Below, in pieces: positions 33,671 to 45,992 of a DNA stretch of 64,000 nt. Positions within the stretch are counted from its first letter, which is position 1. Each line of letters opens with the position of its first letter. Both the position numbers and the translations under genes were made by a program. This DNA is from Hordeum vulgare subsp. vulgare (Eukaryota; Streptophyta; Magnoliopsida; Poales; Poaceae), in NCBI RefSeq assembly GCF_904849725.1, contig NC_058522.1, positions 438,307,529 to 438,371,528 on the forward strand, given 5' to 3'. The notes under the pieces are model-generated. The model had not been told where the DNA came from. It saw only the letters and a list, made by a program, of their open reading frames with translations, and searched no databases.

Positions 33671-34429
33671 ATGACGCTGCAGGACTTCTGCAATGTATGC
33701 AAATTACCTTATGTTGGGGATATCCGTGACCCTCGTCCATGGGACTTGGAGGATTTCATTGGCTCTATTGCTGTTGGAGAGGGGAGAGGAGTGTCTCGCA
33801 CTAGAATTACTAGCATACATTTTCCTGTGCTTCGGTACTTCTCACTATTTGTGGGAAAATGTTTGATTGGTCGTGGGGAGGCTGGATCACTTAGTTCTCC
33901 AGACCTTGCGGTTTTGCGCGAAGGCCTTTATAACGATAAGACTTATAGCTTGGGCGCTATAGTAGCTCAACAGTTGAACCTGAACCGTTCCAAGGGTGTT
34001 GTCTATGGAGGTATCTATGATATCCGTCTTGCCAGACACTTTGAGATACCCATTAGACTTGGAGAGGAAGGAGAGATGATTCTCCCTGAGAGATATCTGG
34101 ATTATGACAGCATGGTTCGCAATGAATTTTTGGATAGAGATGCTAGTAGACGGATGATTTATAACCTGGTGTTTAATCAGGGTACTCAAGAGACTATTAC
34201 TTTGCTTGCCCCTTCTTTATTTGATCTTCATGCATGCAGGTACACTATTATGCCCACGGACATCTACGCATATTGGGGCTTGGCCCAACCACAGGCGCCC
34301 GTGCCCGAGCCGCCAGTCGAGTACCAGACGCCAGTTTATCAGTGGGAGCGAGAGGAGCTCACACGGCAGTGGCATCCACAGTCTGCTCTGGAGTATCCTC
34401 GAGCTGGTTATTTCCCACCTTGGGAGTAG
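33671..34429 (+). pseudogene. element F ATHILA ORF1-like protein, C-terminal part
   Basis: A 252-codon open frame with HFPVLRYFSLFVGKCLIGRGE, AGSLSSPDLAVLREGLYNDK, TYSLGAIVAQQLNLNRSKG and VYGGIYDIRLARHFEIPIR. This order is that of the Athila ORF1 family of plant gypsy elements, considered Gag-like. It ends PQSALEYPRAGYFPPWE and is followed directly by a non-coding 3' region. The gene lacks its N-terminus in this frame. Confidence 0.65.
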
Positions 34430-36340
34430 ACCAAGCAAGGCAAAAGCCTAAGCCTGGGGGAGTACGTGTTCTCACCGACTTTACATTCATGCTTATGCTT
34501 TCACCTTGTTAGCCGGTGTTTACACTTTGCCACTGTATTATCCATGCTATTTATTTTTGTTTTCTTGTTTTGTGTCCATTTGAGAAAACCCAAAAAGATT
34601 TTTCTTTCTTCTTTTGCTTGTTGGGAGCTTTCTCGTGTAAATAGTTTTATTTTTCTTTGTGTCAAGGTAGAAGATATTGGTTACAATGTTTATTGGTTCT
34701 TGCATGCTTACCTCTTTAGCTTTCAAAAGAGCCATATTACTTTGTCTTCTCCTTTGTGTTTGCCTGCAGATTCAGCTTAGTCCAATGAACGTATTATCGT
34801 TTTCATCGTTCGATCGTGCAAATGAAAGGCAACAATGATGATATATGACGAAGTGACTGAGACTGAAAAGCTGCTATGAACTCTATCTATTTTCTTTTTG
34901 TAAATATGACTAGCTTGTCGACCCAGATTTAGCTTTGTTGTGAGAGAACCATGTTTGCAATGACAACTTAGAGATCATAGTTTCTGATGCCATGCTTATT
35001 TAGCTGAGAGATTATAATGGTTTGTCTTGAATGCCAACATAGATTTTGAGATGACTATGATGTAGTATGATAGGATGGTATTCTCCTTTGAATGTTTCAA
35101 GTGGCTTGACTTGGCGCATGTTCATGCATGTAGTTGAAACAAAATCAACATAGCCTCTATGATGTTCGTGTTCCTGGTGATTTGTATCCTGTTCATGCTT
35201 GCATTCAATGTTAGTCAAACTCATTTCATATTGATGACTGTTGTCGCTCTCTAGTTGGTCGCTTCCCAGTCTTTTGCTAGCCTTCACTTGTACTAAGCGG
35301 AATACTGCTTGTGCATCCACCTCCATAAACCCAAAAGTTTTTCCATGAGAGTCCACCATACCTACCTATTTGCGGTATTTACATGTCGTTCCAAGTAAAT
35401 TTGCATGTACCATTCTCTAAACCTTCAAGAAATAATTTGTTTTGCATGCCCGAACCGCTCATGTGGTGACAGGGGGCTATTGGTATCTTACATGCTAGGA
35501 GTGTTATCCTCGACATGTGTTTATTCACTGTCATTCACGAGAAAGGGGCCGGTATTTGGAATGCCCAGTTCCACGCTTAAATCGAAAACATAACTGTAAA
35601 ACAAGACTCCTCCCGGATTGATGTTAGTATGGACGGTACCCGAGGATTCGGCTAGCCGTGGAGTGTGGTTGATTGGTGGTGGGGGAGTTAAAACTTTACT
35701 TTTCCGTTTGGGAACCGCCTATAGCATGAGTAGCATGGAAGATATTGAGAACTCTTGGTCATTGCGTTGACAATGAAAGCATGCCACCCAAAATTATTAT
35801 CTCTGTTTTCAAAGCTTGAGCTTTGGGACCTCTGCAAATCAATGCTTCCCTCTGCAAAGGGCTTGTCTATTTATTTTCCTGTTGAGTCATCCTCCTCTTA
35901 TATAAGCACCAATTAGAGAGCACCTCTGTCATTTTTATGCTTTGCTTTTGATTTATATTGAGTATGACTATGACTGGATCTTCGTTGCTATGAATTACAA
36001 TGTTTAGTCAGCCCTTGATCTTTGAAAGTGCTCTGCATTTATGTTTTGCGGTCTCAGAAAGAGCTAGAGAGATACCATCTATTCATATTGCTTCATGCTT
36101 GTTTTGATTGAAGTGTTGGTATTCGAAACTCATTATTATTTGCTCGCTAGCTGATTATGCCATTGATATTAGTTTACCGTGAGACCTTTCTGTTATTTGC
36201 TCATGTGGTTAACTTGTGATCTTGCTGAAATTCTGGTTATGAGTTACACATAGTTGCAACAACAAGATCAAACAGAGTTTGCCAAAGTCTTTCTTTCTCT
36301 CTCATTTTGTCAACTGAGTTGCTTGAGGACAAGCAAGGTT
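34430..36340 (+). other. 3' non-coding region of element F
   Basis: About 1.9 kb of AT-rich sequence between the ORF stop and the polypurine tract, with no credible gene on either strand. Confidence 0.65.
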
Positions 36341-36356
36341 TTAAGCTTGGGGGAGT
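36341..36356 (+). other. polypurine tract of element F
   Basis: TTAAGCTTGGGGGAGT directly precedes the 3' LTR start TGATACGTCTCC. Confidence 0.8.
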
Positions 36357-38047
36357 TGATACGTCTCCATCGTATCTACTTTTCCAAACTCTTTTGCCCT
36401 TGTTTTGGACTCTAATTTGCATGATTTGAATGGAACTAACCTGGACTGACGTTGTTTTCAGCAGAATTGCCTTGGTGTTATTTTTGTGCAGAAATCAAAG
36501 TTCTCCAAACGTCCTGAAAATTTACGGGGAGCAGTTTTCGAAAATAAGAAAATATATGCGCCAAGTTCCACCTCAGGGGGTGGGCCAGTGGGCCACAAGC
36601 CCTGGCTCCGCCACCACCCCCCTGGTGGCGGTGGGCAGGCTTGTGTGTCCCACACGGCTCTGCGCCCCCAATTCCAGCTCTATAAGATCCCTTTCGTCCC
36701 AGAAAAAATAAAAAGAGAAGTTTTCGCTGCGTTCGCGATATGGAGGCGCTGCCACCACCTGTTATTCATCTGGACGGCAGATCTGGAGTCCGTCTTGGGC
36801 TCCGGAGAGGGGAAATCATCGCCATCGTCATCATCAACCTTCTTCCCTCTCCAATTCCATGAAGCTCTTCGTCGTACGTGAGTAATCTATTCGTAGGCTC
36901 GCTGGGCGGTGATGAGTAGGATGAGATCTATCATGTAATCGAGTTAGTTTTGATGGGGATTGATCCCTAGTATCCACTATGTTCTGAGATTGATGTTGCT
37001 ACTACTTTGCCATTCTTAATGCTTGTCACTAGGGCCCGAGTGCCATGATTTAAGATCTGAAATTATTATGTTGTCACCAATATATGTGTGTTTTAGATCC
37101 GATCTTGCAAGTTGTAGTTACCTACTATGTGTTATGATCCAGCAACCCCGGAGTGACAATAACCGGAACCACTCCCGGTGATGACCATAGTCTGAGGAGT
37201 TCATGTGTTCACCAAGTGCTAATGCGTTGGTCCGATTCTTTATTAAAAGGAGAACCTTAATATCACGTAGTTTCCTTTTGGACCCCGTTGCCATGGGAGG
37301 GATGGACGATAGATGTCATGCAAGTTCTTTTACCTAAGCACGTATGATGACACATGGAATGCATGCCTACATCACATTGACGAACGGGAGCTAGCCACAT
37401 ATCTCTCCGTGTTATAACTGTTGCATGATGAATATCATCCAAACAAATCACCGACCCATTGCCTACGAGTTTGTCCAACTACTGTTGTTACTTGTTTTGC
37501 TCTGCTGCTGCTACTACTGTTGCTACTGCTGTTACTTGTCTTGCTCTGCTGCTACTGTTGCTACTACTGTCGCTTGCTACTGTTGCTGCTTGCTACTGCT
37601 GTCACTACTGCTGTTCCTTGCCACTGTTATTGCTCGTTACACTGCTGCTACCTGCTACAATCTTAATCGCTGGTCGTTGACGGTAACTGACAATTTCCGT
37701 CAACGAGGCAACTTGGCGCCATTGATACGACAGTTAGAAATAGTCTGTCGTCAATAGATCGTTTGTGACATCATTGTTATCATACTACTTTGTTGTTACT
37801 ACTTTGCTTGCAGATACTAATCTTTCAGGTGTGGTTGAATCTGACGCATTCAGCTGCTAATACTTGAGAGTATCCTCTCACCTCCTATAGGCGATCAACA
37901 AATTTGGGTTGAATACTCTACCCACGAAAACTGCTACGATCCCATGCGCTTGTGGGACGTCAGCAACATTCTTCTAGTTTCGATTGCCGGAGAGCGCTAA
38001 CAGCATTCTTCTGGTGCCGTTGCAAAGGGGAAGAACAGTTGGCATCA
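36357..38047 (+). repeat. 3' LTR of element F
   Basis: 1,691 bp from TGATACGTCTCC to GGCATCA. It contains the hairpin at 36593-36645, a TATA-like CTATAAGAT near 36680, and a degenerate TGCTACTG/TGCTGC repeat block at 37480-37665. The end is fixed by the ACGAC target copy at 38048. Confidence 0.85.
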
Positions 38048-40569
38048 ACGACCACGACGATCGTTGTTCTTCTTCACCGAAACGAACCCCTCCGATTCGC
38101 ACGCTTCGAAGGTATACCGATGGGACGTGTCGTGTACCGAATGCTTGTGATGTATGAGATGTTTCGTATGTTTGCGCCGTATGTTGCCCGTTGCACGTTG
38201 TCCCTCTTATGTTGTGCCCCGACACATGGGAACCTGGTAACCGGGATCACCCCATCTTTATTTAGCATTCTCGCACACGCTTCCAGTTCGTTGGCACCGA
38301 TATCCCGCTGAGTTATCGGGATAGGAACGTTGTCGTGGCTTCGTTTCCGTCTTGCCGCCATGGTTCCCTCTCGCTCGCCGTGGCGACACCTGCTTCTTCT
38401 CTTCCTGCCCGTGTTCTTGTGAACTCGCATGCATGACGCATTCATGGCATATATATCTTGTGTTGCATGTTTCTCGTGCCGTAGCTCCGTTCTATGTTTC
38501 GCGTGTTACCCGACTAGGATGACTTGTAGGATCACCCGCTTCACCCCTTGCCATGTTAACCACATTTAATATTGCCGTGTAAATAACCGGGAGAGAACTA
38601 AGTAATTAAATGTGGAGTTTCATCGATATGCAACTCGTTGCATATCGAGCTTCACTTAATGTGTAGTGTTTGTCTGAGGTGAATTGCCATGCCTTCCCTT
38701 GCATCATTGAACTGATCATGCATCATAGTAGGTTGTGCATCATGTTGTGCATCGTGTGGTGAATATCTGTGTTGAAGTTTGTTTCCGGTTTGCTCCGTCT
38801 CGATAGAGTTCCGCAAACGTGTCGGAATGTGAGGACCCGTTCGTCTAGTTGGTACGCCGACTTCTCGGAGTTGTTCTTCTTCCAAGCGGGATCTCAGGCA
38901 AGATGACCATTTCCCCATATACCATTACTATCATTTCCATCCTAGTTATTTCGATGCTATCAATTATGTCTCGTTGCCTACCACATGTTAAATTTCAGCC
39001 TCTCAACAATGCCATGATAACCTTCAACCTGTTCGACCTAGCAAACCACTGATTGGCTATGTTACTGCTTGCTTAACCATGTTGTTAGCGTTGCTAGTTA
39101 CACGTGTAGTTGCTTCCATGTGATAACATGGGTTCCTTGTCATATCACCCTATTAAATGCTATTTATTTTAATGCACCTATATACTTGGTAAAAGGTGGA
39201 AGGCTCGGCCTTTCTAGCCTGGTGTTTTGTTCCACCTTTGCCCCCTTAGTTTCGACTAACGGTGTTATGTTCCATAAATGAGCGCTCCTAACAGGATCGG
39301 GGTTGTTATGGGGACCCCCTTGATAATTCGTTTTAGATTAAAGCTGGTCTAGCAAGGCCCAACTTTGGTACTACATTTTCCTAATAACTAATGAATTGCA
39401 TAGGGAGTAATTAACCCGAGGAAATTTAATCAACCCCTGGGCCAGTGCTCCTCATGAGTGTTGGTCCAAAATGGACATACTGCGGGGCCACCACGGGGCA
39501 ACTCGAGGTTTGGTACCTGTAGGCTTCTCCATCCGTCGTGTCCTGAGAATGAGATACGTGGCTCCTATCGGGATCGTCGACACGTCGGGCGGCCTTGCTG
39601 GATTAGTTTTACCTTTGACGAGATATCTTGTGCATCGGGATTCCGGTGATGCTTTGGGTAATCTCAGAGTTGAGGTTTTCCACTAGGGAATCCGACAAGA
39701 CCGTGAGCTTCGTGATTGAGGATTTATATGCGGCTTGTGGTAATTTGTGATGGACTAGTTGGAGCACCCCTGCAGGGTTAAATCTTTTCGGAAAGCCGTG
39801 CCCGCGGTTATGTGGCAACGTGGAAACTTTGTTTAACACTGGTTCTAGATAACTTGAAGTTAACTTAATTAAAACTTGCCAACTGTGTGCTTAACCGTGA
39901 TTGTCTCTTTCGTGAGTTCCTTCTCCGATCGAGGACATGGTGGGGTTATGTTTGACGTAGGTAGGTGTTCAGGATCATTCATTTGACCATGAGTAGTTCA
40001 CGTCTGTTATGCGTAGATCTTCCCCCTCTTATTTTTTGTACTCATAAGTTTAGCCACCAAATATATGCTTAGCCGCTACTGCAACCTCACCACTTAACCA
40101 TACCTCACCCATTAAGCTTTGCTAGTCTTGATACCTTTGGAAATGAGATTGTTGAGTCCCTTGTGGCTCACAGATTACTACAACACCAGTTGCAGGTACA
40201 TGTAGAGGTTCCTTGATGCGAGCGCGTTGATTGTTCATTTGGAGTTGCTTCTTCTTCTTCTTCTTCATCGATCTAGGATGGGTTCCAGGCCGGCAACCTG
40301 GGATAGCAAGGATGGATGTCGTTCTTCTTTTCTCGTTTGTTTTCGTCCGTAGTCGGACCCTGCTCTTATTCATGATGATGATGTATTGTACTGACGTGAC
40401 TCGGATGTAGCTTGTGGCGAGTGTAAGCTAATTCTATTATATATCTCTTCTTTTCAGTACATGTACTTGTAACGATATCCATTCTTGCAACACGACGAGA
40501 TGCGCTTCTATCCCTGATGAGGCTCTCATGCCCAATTAAGGATAGGGTCGCATCTTGGGTGTGACAAGT

Positions 40570-40581
40570 TGGTATCAGAGC
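40570..40581 (+). other. primer binding site of element E
   Basis: TGGTATCAGAGC, matching initiator Met-tRNA, lies 3 bases after the LTR end GGGTGTGACA. It proves that the LTR ending at 40566 is a 5' LTR and that E is on the plus strand. Confidence 0.88.
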
Positions 40582-43500
40582 AGTACCGACCTAGGAGCCC
40601 CCTTGATTGATCGAACTTGGCCGAGTCGAGTCTAGTGAAAAACTACTTTGAGTGTAGTTATATATCAAAGAGTAGGATTCTTTTTTCTCCACTTATATGC
40701 TCTGGTGAGGAATCTTGACGTAATAATTTATTCTACTCCTCTTCTCACTCAAGAAAAATTTAGGATCACGCGGATATTCTTGGGATCTATATGATGCCGA
40801 TGTGACGGAGTTATGTCTTGGTGCCTCCTGTCTGACTTGATTTTTTTCCGGGGAGTTGAGCTCCAAGGGATTCTCGAGCACATCGTTATCATTCAGATTT
40901 CTTAGTATCTCAGGACGAAGGATGTTCGTAATTGCTTCAATACTAGTAGTGGCGAGATAACCCCGATGTCCCTAGTACTGGTGCAGATTGTTCGGGAGTA
41001 CTGCCATACTTTGTATCGTTGTGATCACGAGGGTCTGTTGTACATGAAGGTCCGAGATTCTGGTCGTGTCTTGACGGATGTGATACAGGTGACGGGTTAG
41101 TATAGGAATTGTGTGATAATTGTGTGATATTACTCCTTATATCCGTGTACCAGATTGCATGACCAGATATTTCGGGAATTCTTAGGTGGGAATTCAAGTA
41201 GTTGCTTATAGGACAATCTTCCAACAAATGCATGATGTTAGGTTGGGGTTCGACATCTTGTGGATTGGTTTGTTGACGGTCGACTTACAGCGGTTCTTGT
41301 TGTGTCTTAAAGAGTCCTTGTAGCTTGCTATGACTCGGGGACGCTTCGTATGTCAGGTGCACTGCCTTGAACTTGATGGCTACTGTAAGGTTCGAGCCCG
41401 TGCGATCCTGTCCACGAAAATATAGAACGGAAATCTCTCCCATGAGTTTGTTCTGGCTTGTTTCATAAGCCTCTCCTTTTGTTTTGTTGAATATGGTAAT
41501 TCAAGTTGCTTCGATGTCAAGTGGTGATTTCAGATCTTTCCAAGAGGTGTTCTCATATTTTATGGGAATGCTAATTCTTTGCTCTATCAAGTCGTGCTAT
41601 CAATCCTCTTGTCAATTCTTTTCAATCGGAGTCATCGTATAAATTCCATTCAACCGGTGTGCTTCTCTTCAACTGAATTCAATCCTCTCTAATTTATGAA
41701 GATCATTCTCTCTTTTATTCCGGAGTTCATCTCATCTGTCTCAAGTTGTCTTTGTTTTTCCCCGCCCTCCCGCCCTTTTCTTCATTGTTTGGATTTCATC
41801 CAAGTGTCTTTCTTTTCATTAATGCTTCCTCTCTCTTGTCTTTTATTTTGTTTCTAGTGTTTCATTGTGAAGATTCTCAGGAGCTTAGTGTTCATCTTTA
41901 TTCAATCTTGTTATATTTTCCGGCGAATCCAATTTAATTATCCGTGTCATCTTATCCATTCATCCTTTAATTCTTTCCTATGTTGGAAATTCTTATGAGA
42001 CTATCTTGTTATTCATTCCTCTTTTTTCTATCCCGAGTGTTGAAGATATCTTGGAAGTTTCGTGTTTTCAATTCTTTTAAACATTTCGAGGTTCTCAACC
42101 TCATCTAGTCTTCATTTGTACCGGTGCAATATCAATCTTTCTAGCAATATTTTGTAACGGTGGTTTCTTTGAGTGGGCTCATAACCCACAGGTTCTTTCC
42201 CAGGATCTTTCTTGGCTCTTTTGATTTTTTCCCGGATATCATTAATTCTTTTCAACTATGACATAAGTATGTATCTCATCAGTCATATTCCTTCTCCAAG
42301 TTCTATTCGAATTAATTCATTCTTTGGCTCAACCTTTCATTCTTTGTTATACCGGAGTGTCTCAGTTTTTCGTGATGGTGCTTTTCCTATGTTTTCAGTT
42401 TGGAAGACCGAAAGGTTGTTTCTCTCAAATCTTGGTTCATTCTCTTGCAGATTCATCATTTCAGCTTGGTGTCATCATCTTATTTGTTCCAATCATGAGT
42501 AATCCCTTTCTTGCTATCTGGTGCTTCTCTGAGTTGTTATTATTTCTCGTTCCTCCAAAGGCCATCATTTCAGAAGATTCTTCGTTCTCAGCTTTCAGCT
42601 TTCATCCTCAATTCCTCTCAATTGTTGTCTCTTCGTTCGTCTCTAGGTTATCCGGTGCCTTGTTCTAGATTCTCTCAGGTGGCTTATGATCTCTTCATTC
42701 GCATATATCTTCATTAATTTGTGGTGCTCCCATTCAATTGTGAATTCTTACTGGTGCTTCCTTCAATTATGCTTCAAGTGGTGTTTTTCTCTCTGTCTCT
42801 CCAAGATTCATTTCAAGAAGAATAAGTGGTACGCTAAATCCGTTGCTTGGCATCAATTTAATTTGATGAAGGATGAGCATAACATAATTCTTATTCTGGT
42901 TCATAGTAATCTGAATTCTTCTTCCGGAGTGGCTCATGATATCGATTCTTTTCTCAAGTGTTCTTATCTTTTCTTTCCGGAGTTCCAAGTTTTATCAAGT
43001 ATCTCTTCGTGAAGCTTCATCGAAGACTTTGCAAGGCTTCAATCTTATTCTTTCATCCTTCATATCGTTGCATCATTTATTTATATACGGAGGTCCTTCA
43101 TGCTGGTTCGTCATGATATCAATTAATTCTCAAAGTGTTCTTCAAGATTCTTGTTGGAGAACCTCAAGTATCCTTTCTCTTGCATTCATATGTGCAATTG
43201 TTAGTGTAGGAGTCTCGAAGAGATTTCCTTTCAAGGCTGAGATAATTAAACCCACCAATTCTATGATCATGAGATATTTCAACCCATGATTTCTTCATTG
43301 AGCTATCTTGGTTTAGACATCACCTAAAGCTTTTCCTATGGATTGTTGCTATCGTGCTGCTTGTCATTAATCCTAGTTCTCAATGCACCCTCTTGGTGTA
43401 AGAAGTTTTGATATCTTTGCTTTCAACTATCCTTGTTTCTTTTAGTGGTTGGTTGTCACCTCATAAATGTTGAGATGATCTTCATAAGCCCACTACTGTC

Positions 43501-43972
43501 TTCTTCTTCGTTGTTGGTTTTCCAACTGCTATGTAAATTCTCTGTCCGGAGGCTCTTCAATTCTATTGTGATAATAGTTGTCATTCTTTTCTTCATTCTC
43601 TTCTTCCGCTTGAGCAAGTTCATATTCTCTTGTTCCGGAGGCTTTGTGATGTTGCTCTTTTGGGTCTATTATGTTGTTCTATCAAGATCATGGTGTTCCC
43701 TTTCTCTATTTAGTTGTTTGATATGTATATTGTCTAATTCTCTCTTCTTATCGATTTTTTTGTCCCATTTTCCTACCGAAGTGCTGCCGAAATTTTCCAT
43801 GAATTCTTGCTTCCTTCTCTTATCATTCCTCATCTCTTTGCTACCTTCAAGGATTGTTGGTGTTACTCGTTTTTCAAAGAAGCGACTAAGTTTTACCTCT
43901 TGTTCTTACTCATCCTCTCCCCCCTTTCATTCTTGGATCTCGGGGCGAGATCCTCTTGTAGTGTAGGAGAGT
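40582..43972 (+). other. internal region of element E, non-coding
   Basis: About 3.4 kb, strongly pyrimidine-rich on the plus strand, with no frame resembling gag or pol. The motif TCCGGAG recurs many times between about 41720 and 43640. The last 0.9 kb is the sequence duplicated at 29707-30659. It fits a LARD-like non-autonomous element. Confidence 0.65.
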
Positions 43973-45447
43973 TATGACAGCCCGATGCCGACGTTCCAGA
44001 AGATTCCCCTTTATTTCCGTTTCCGTCGTGTGGTTATTTTATTTTGTGGCATCATCATGTAGTTTGCATCATGGCATCATGCATGGCATCTTGCATCGTT
44101 TGTAGCGTCTGGTGTTTTGGGTGTGTGTGCTTTGAGTGCTCTCCGAGTCTTAGTGCGATAGTAATTCCCCTCCTCTCTTCTCTTTTATTTGTTTTGGGGT
44201 TGCGTAAAAGTTTCCGTTTTAACCCCTTTTAAAAATCGTCATCTTTTAAAACTCCTTTTCTTAAAAGGTGGGGGCAACCCCTTGGGTTTTTCTCTTATTT
44301 CTTCTTTTGTTTCATTTCAAACTAGAGTTGCATTTTTATTTCTAAAAGGGGGTTATTTTATTATCTTGTAAAAAGGGGTTTTAATGTATTCTTTAAAAGA
44401 GATTTTATTTTTTTATTCGTTTAAAAAATTCCCAAGCTATTTTTATAGTTAGGGTATAATTTTCAAAGGAGCAAAAGCATTTTTTCTATTTTATTTTTGT
44501 TAAAAGTTATTCTTTGGTTAAGATTTTTTCTGTTTTAAAAGTAAAAAACAAATAGGGGGAGGGAGCAGGCCCTACCGAGCTCGCCCAAGGCCCAGCTCCC
44601 CCTGCCCTAGCGACCGGTCCCCTAGCGTCGTCCTCTCCCTCCTCTCGTTCCCCTCTTTGTCTTGTTCGCCATGGCCTCGCCCAATCCCCTCCTCTCGTTC
44701 CTCCTCTCGTCCTCCCCTTCTCCCTCCTCGATCTCCCCATGCCCCAGGCCGAGCAGCCCCGCCGCCAGTAGCTCCCCCCCCCCCCCCCGCGCGCCGCCTC
44801 TTCCCCGCCTCCAATTCCCTCGCCGTCTGTGCCCTAGCCCCGCCGCCTGCGCCTGCACCGCCTTCCTGCCCTGCCGCGACGCCCCTCTCTGCTCTCCCGA
44901 GCTCGCCTGCGCCACCATGTCCTTGTCCGCGGCATCCCGTCGTCCCTCTCCCGAGCGCGGCTGTTGGAGATGCTCTAACCATGCCTCACCCATTAAGCTT
45001 TGCTAGTCTTAATACCTTTGGAAATGAGATTGTTGAGTCCCGTGTGGCTCACAAATTACTACAACACCAGTTGCAGGTACAGGTAAAGGTTCCTTGACGC
45101 GAGCGCATTGATTGTTCATTTGGAGTTGCTTCTTCTTCTTCTTCTTCATCGATCTAGGATGGGTTCCAGGCCGGCAGCCTGGGATAGCAAGGATGGATGT
45201 CGTTCTTCTTTTCTCGTTTACTTTCGTCCGTAGTCGGACCCTGCTCTTATTCATGATGATGATGTATTGTACTGATGTGACTCGGATGTAGCTTGTGGCG
45301 AGTGTAAGCCAATTCTATTATATATCTCTTCTTTTCAGTACATGTACTTGTAACGATATCCATTCTTGCGACACGACGAGATGCGCTTCTATCCCTGACG
45401 AGGCTCTCGTGCCAAATTGAGGATAGGGTTGCATCTTGGGCGTGACA
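43973..45447 (+). repeat. element E, third LTR, internally deleted (1.48 kb)
   Basis: Starts TATGACAGCCCG (terminal TG changed to TA) and ends GGGCGTGACA. It tracks the second LTR for about 1 kb, including the GC-rich block with a long C run near 44767. It then jumps at about 44975 to sequence matching 40097 onward, so about 2.8 kb is missing relative to the second LTR. Confidence 0.78.
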
Positions 45448-45992
45448 CAAGCCACCCTTGGCCGTCTCCCCCTTGCCCATCTAGGGCTGCTGCACCACCT
45501 AGGGTGGAAACCCTAGGGCTGGGCACCCTCCTCCCTCTCCTCCTATATATAGTGGAGGGTTTTGGGGCTGCACACAGCACAATTCCACCTCTCCACTGCG
45601 CATCCATACCTCCTCTCCTCCTTGTCCTCCGTAGCGCTTAGCGAAGCCCTGCCGGAGTACCACGCCGCTCCACCGTCACCACGCCGTCATGCTGCCGGAG
45701 CTCTCCCTGAACCTCTCCTCCCTCCTTGCTGGATCAAGGCGTTGGAGACGTCACCGGGCTACACGTGTGTTGAACGCGGAGGCGCCCTTGTTCGGCGCTT
45801 AGATCAGAATCCACCGCGATCTGAATCGCTGCAAGTACGACTCCATCAACCGTGTTCTAGTAATCCTTCCGCTTAGCGATCTTCAAAGGTATGGAGATGC
45901 TCTACCTCTTTGCTCGTTGCTGGTTTCTCCATAGATAGATCCTTGTGTGACGTAGGAATTTTTTTGAAATTACTACGTTCCCCAACATTATT

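Larger units (their letters stand above)
32452..38047 (+). mobile_element. gypsy element F, Athila-type, short non-autonomous
   Basis: Perfect ACGAC target copies flank it (32447-32451, 38048-38052). It starts TGATATGTCTCC and ends GGCATCA. It contains a 5' LTR that departs from the 3' LTR after about 350 bp, an ATHILA ORF1-like frame, a long 3' UTR, a polypurine tract and a 1.69-kb 3' LTR. There is no protease, RT or integrase, so it depends on other elements. It resembles elements that Triticeae annotators name Sabrina or WHAM; the name is uncertain. Confidence 0.82.
30660..40566 (+). repeat. element E, second LTR (about 4.3 kb without element F)
   Basis: Begins TGTGACAGACCG and ends GGGTGTGACA, followed 3 bases later by a Met-tRNA primer site. 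The GC-rich part (31250-31870) is open on both strands but encodes only Pro/Ser/Ala low-complexity and is not a gene. A GCT-rich degenerate repeat follows (31880-32240). Element F is inserted at 32452. The remainder (38053-40566) is AT-moderate and shows no gene. Confidence 0.75.
29582..45447 (+). mobile_element. LTR element E, three-LTR structure, no coding region
   Basis: The outer ends TGTGACAGCCCG and GGGCGTGACA are flanked by perfect CAAGC copies (29577-29581, 45448-45452), so the 15.9-kb unit descends from one insertion. Inside are a 125-bp LTR start, a copy of the internal 3' region, a full LTR, a primer binding site, a non-coding internal region and a third, shortened LTR. No gag or pol is detectable anywhere, so the element is non-autonomous or heavily deleted. 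It holds element F. Confidence 0.82.
28365..45987 (+). mobile_element. solo LTR G of BARE1/WIS/Angela type, split by element E
   Basis: Opens TGTTGGAAATATGCCC and ends TACGTTCCCCAACA, both diagnostic of the BARE/WIS/Angela copia family. Target copies TTATT flank it exactly (28360-28364 and 45988-45992). Without the nested element E (29582-45447 plus one CAAGC copy) it is about 1.75 kb, the normal length of this LTR. No internal region or second LTR is present, so it is a solo LTR formed by LTR-LTR recombination. The TATA box CTATATATAG lies near 45543. Confidence 0.9.

Noticed and set aside
37421..37757. Leu/Cys-rich frames resembling membrane segments
   Set aside because: They are translations of the TGCTACTG-type degenerate repeat in the F LTR, open in three frames at once.
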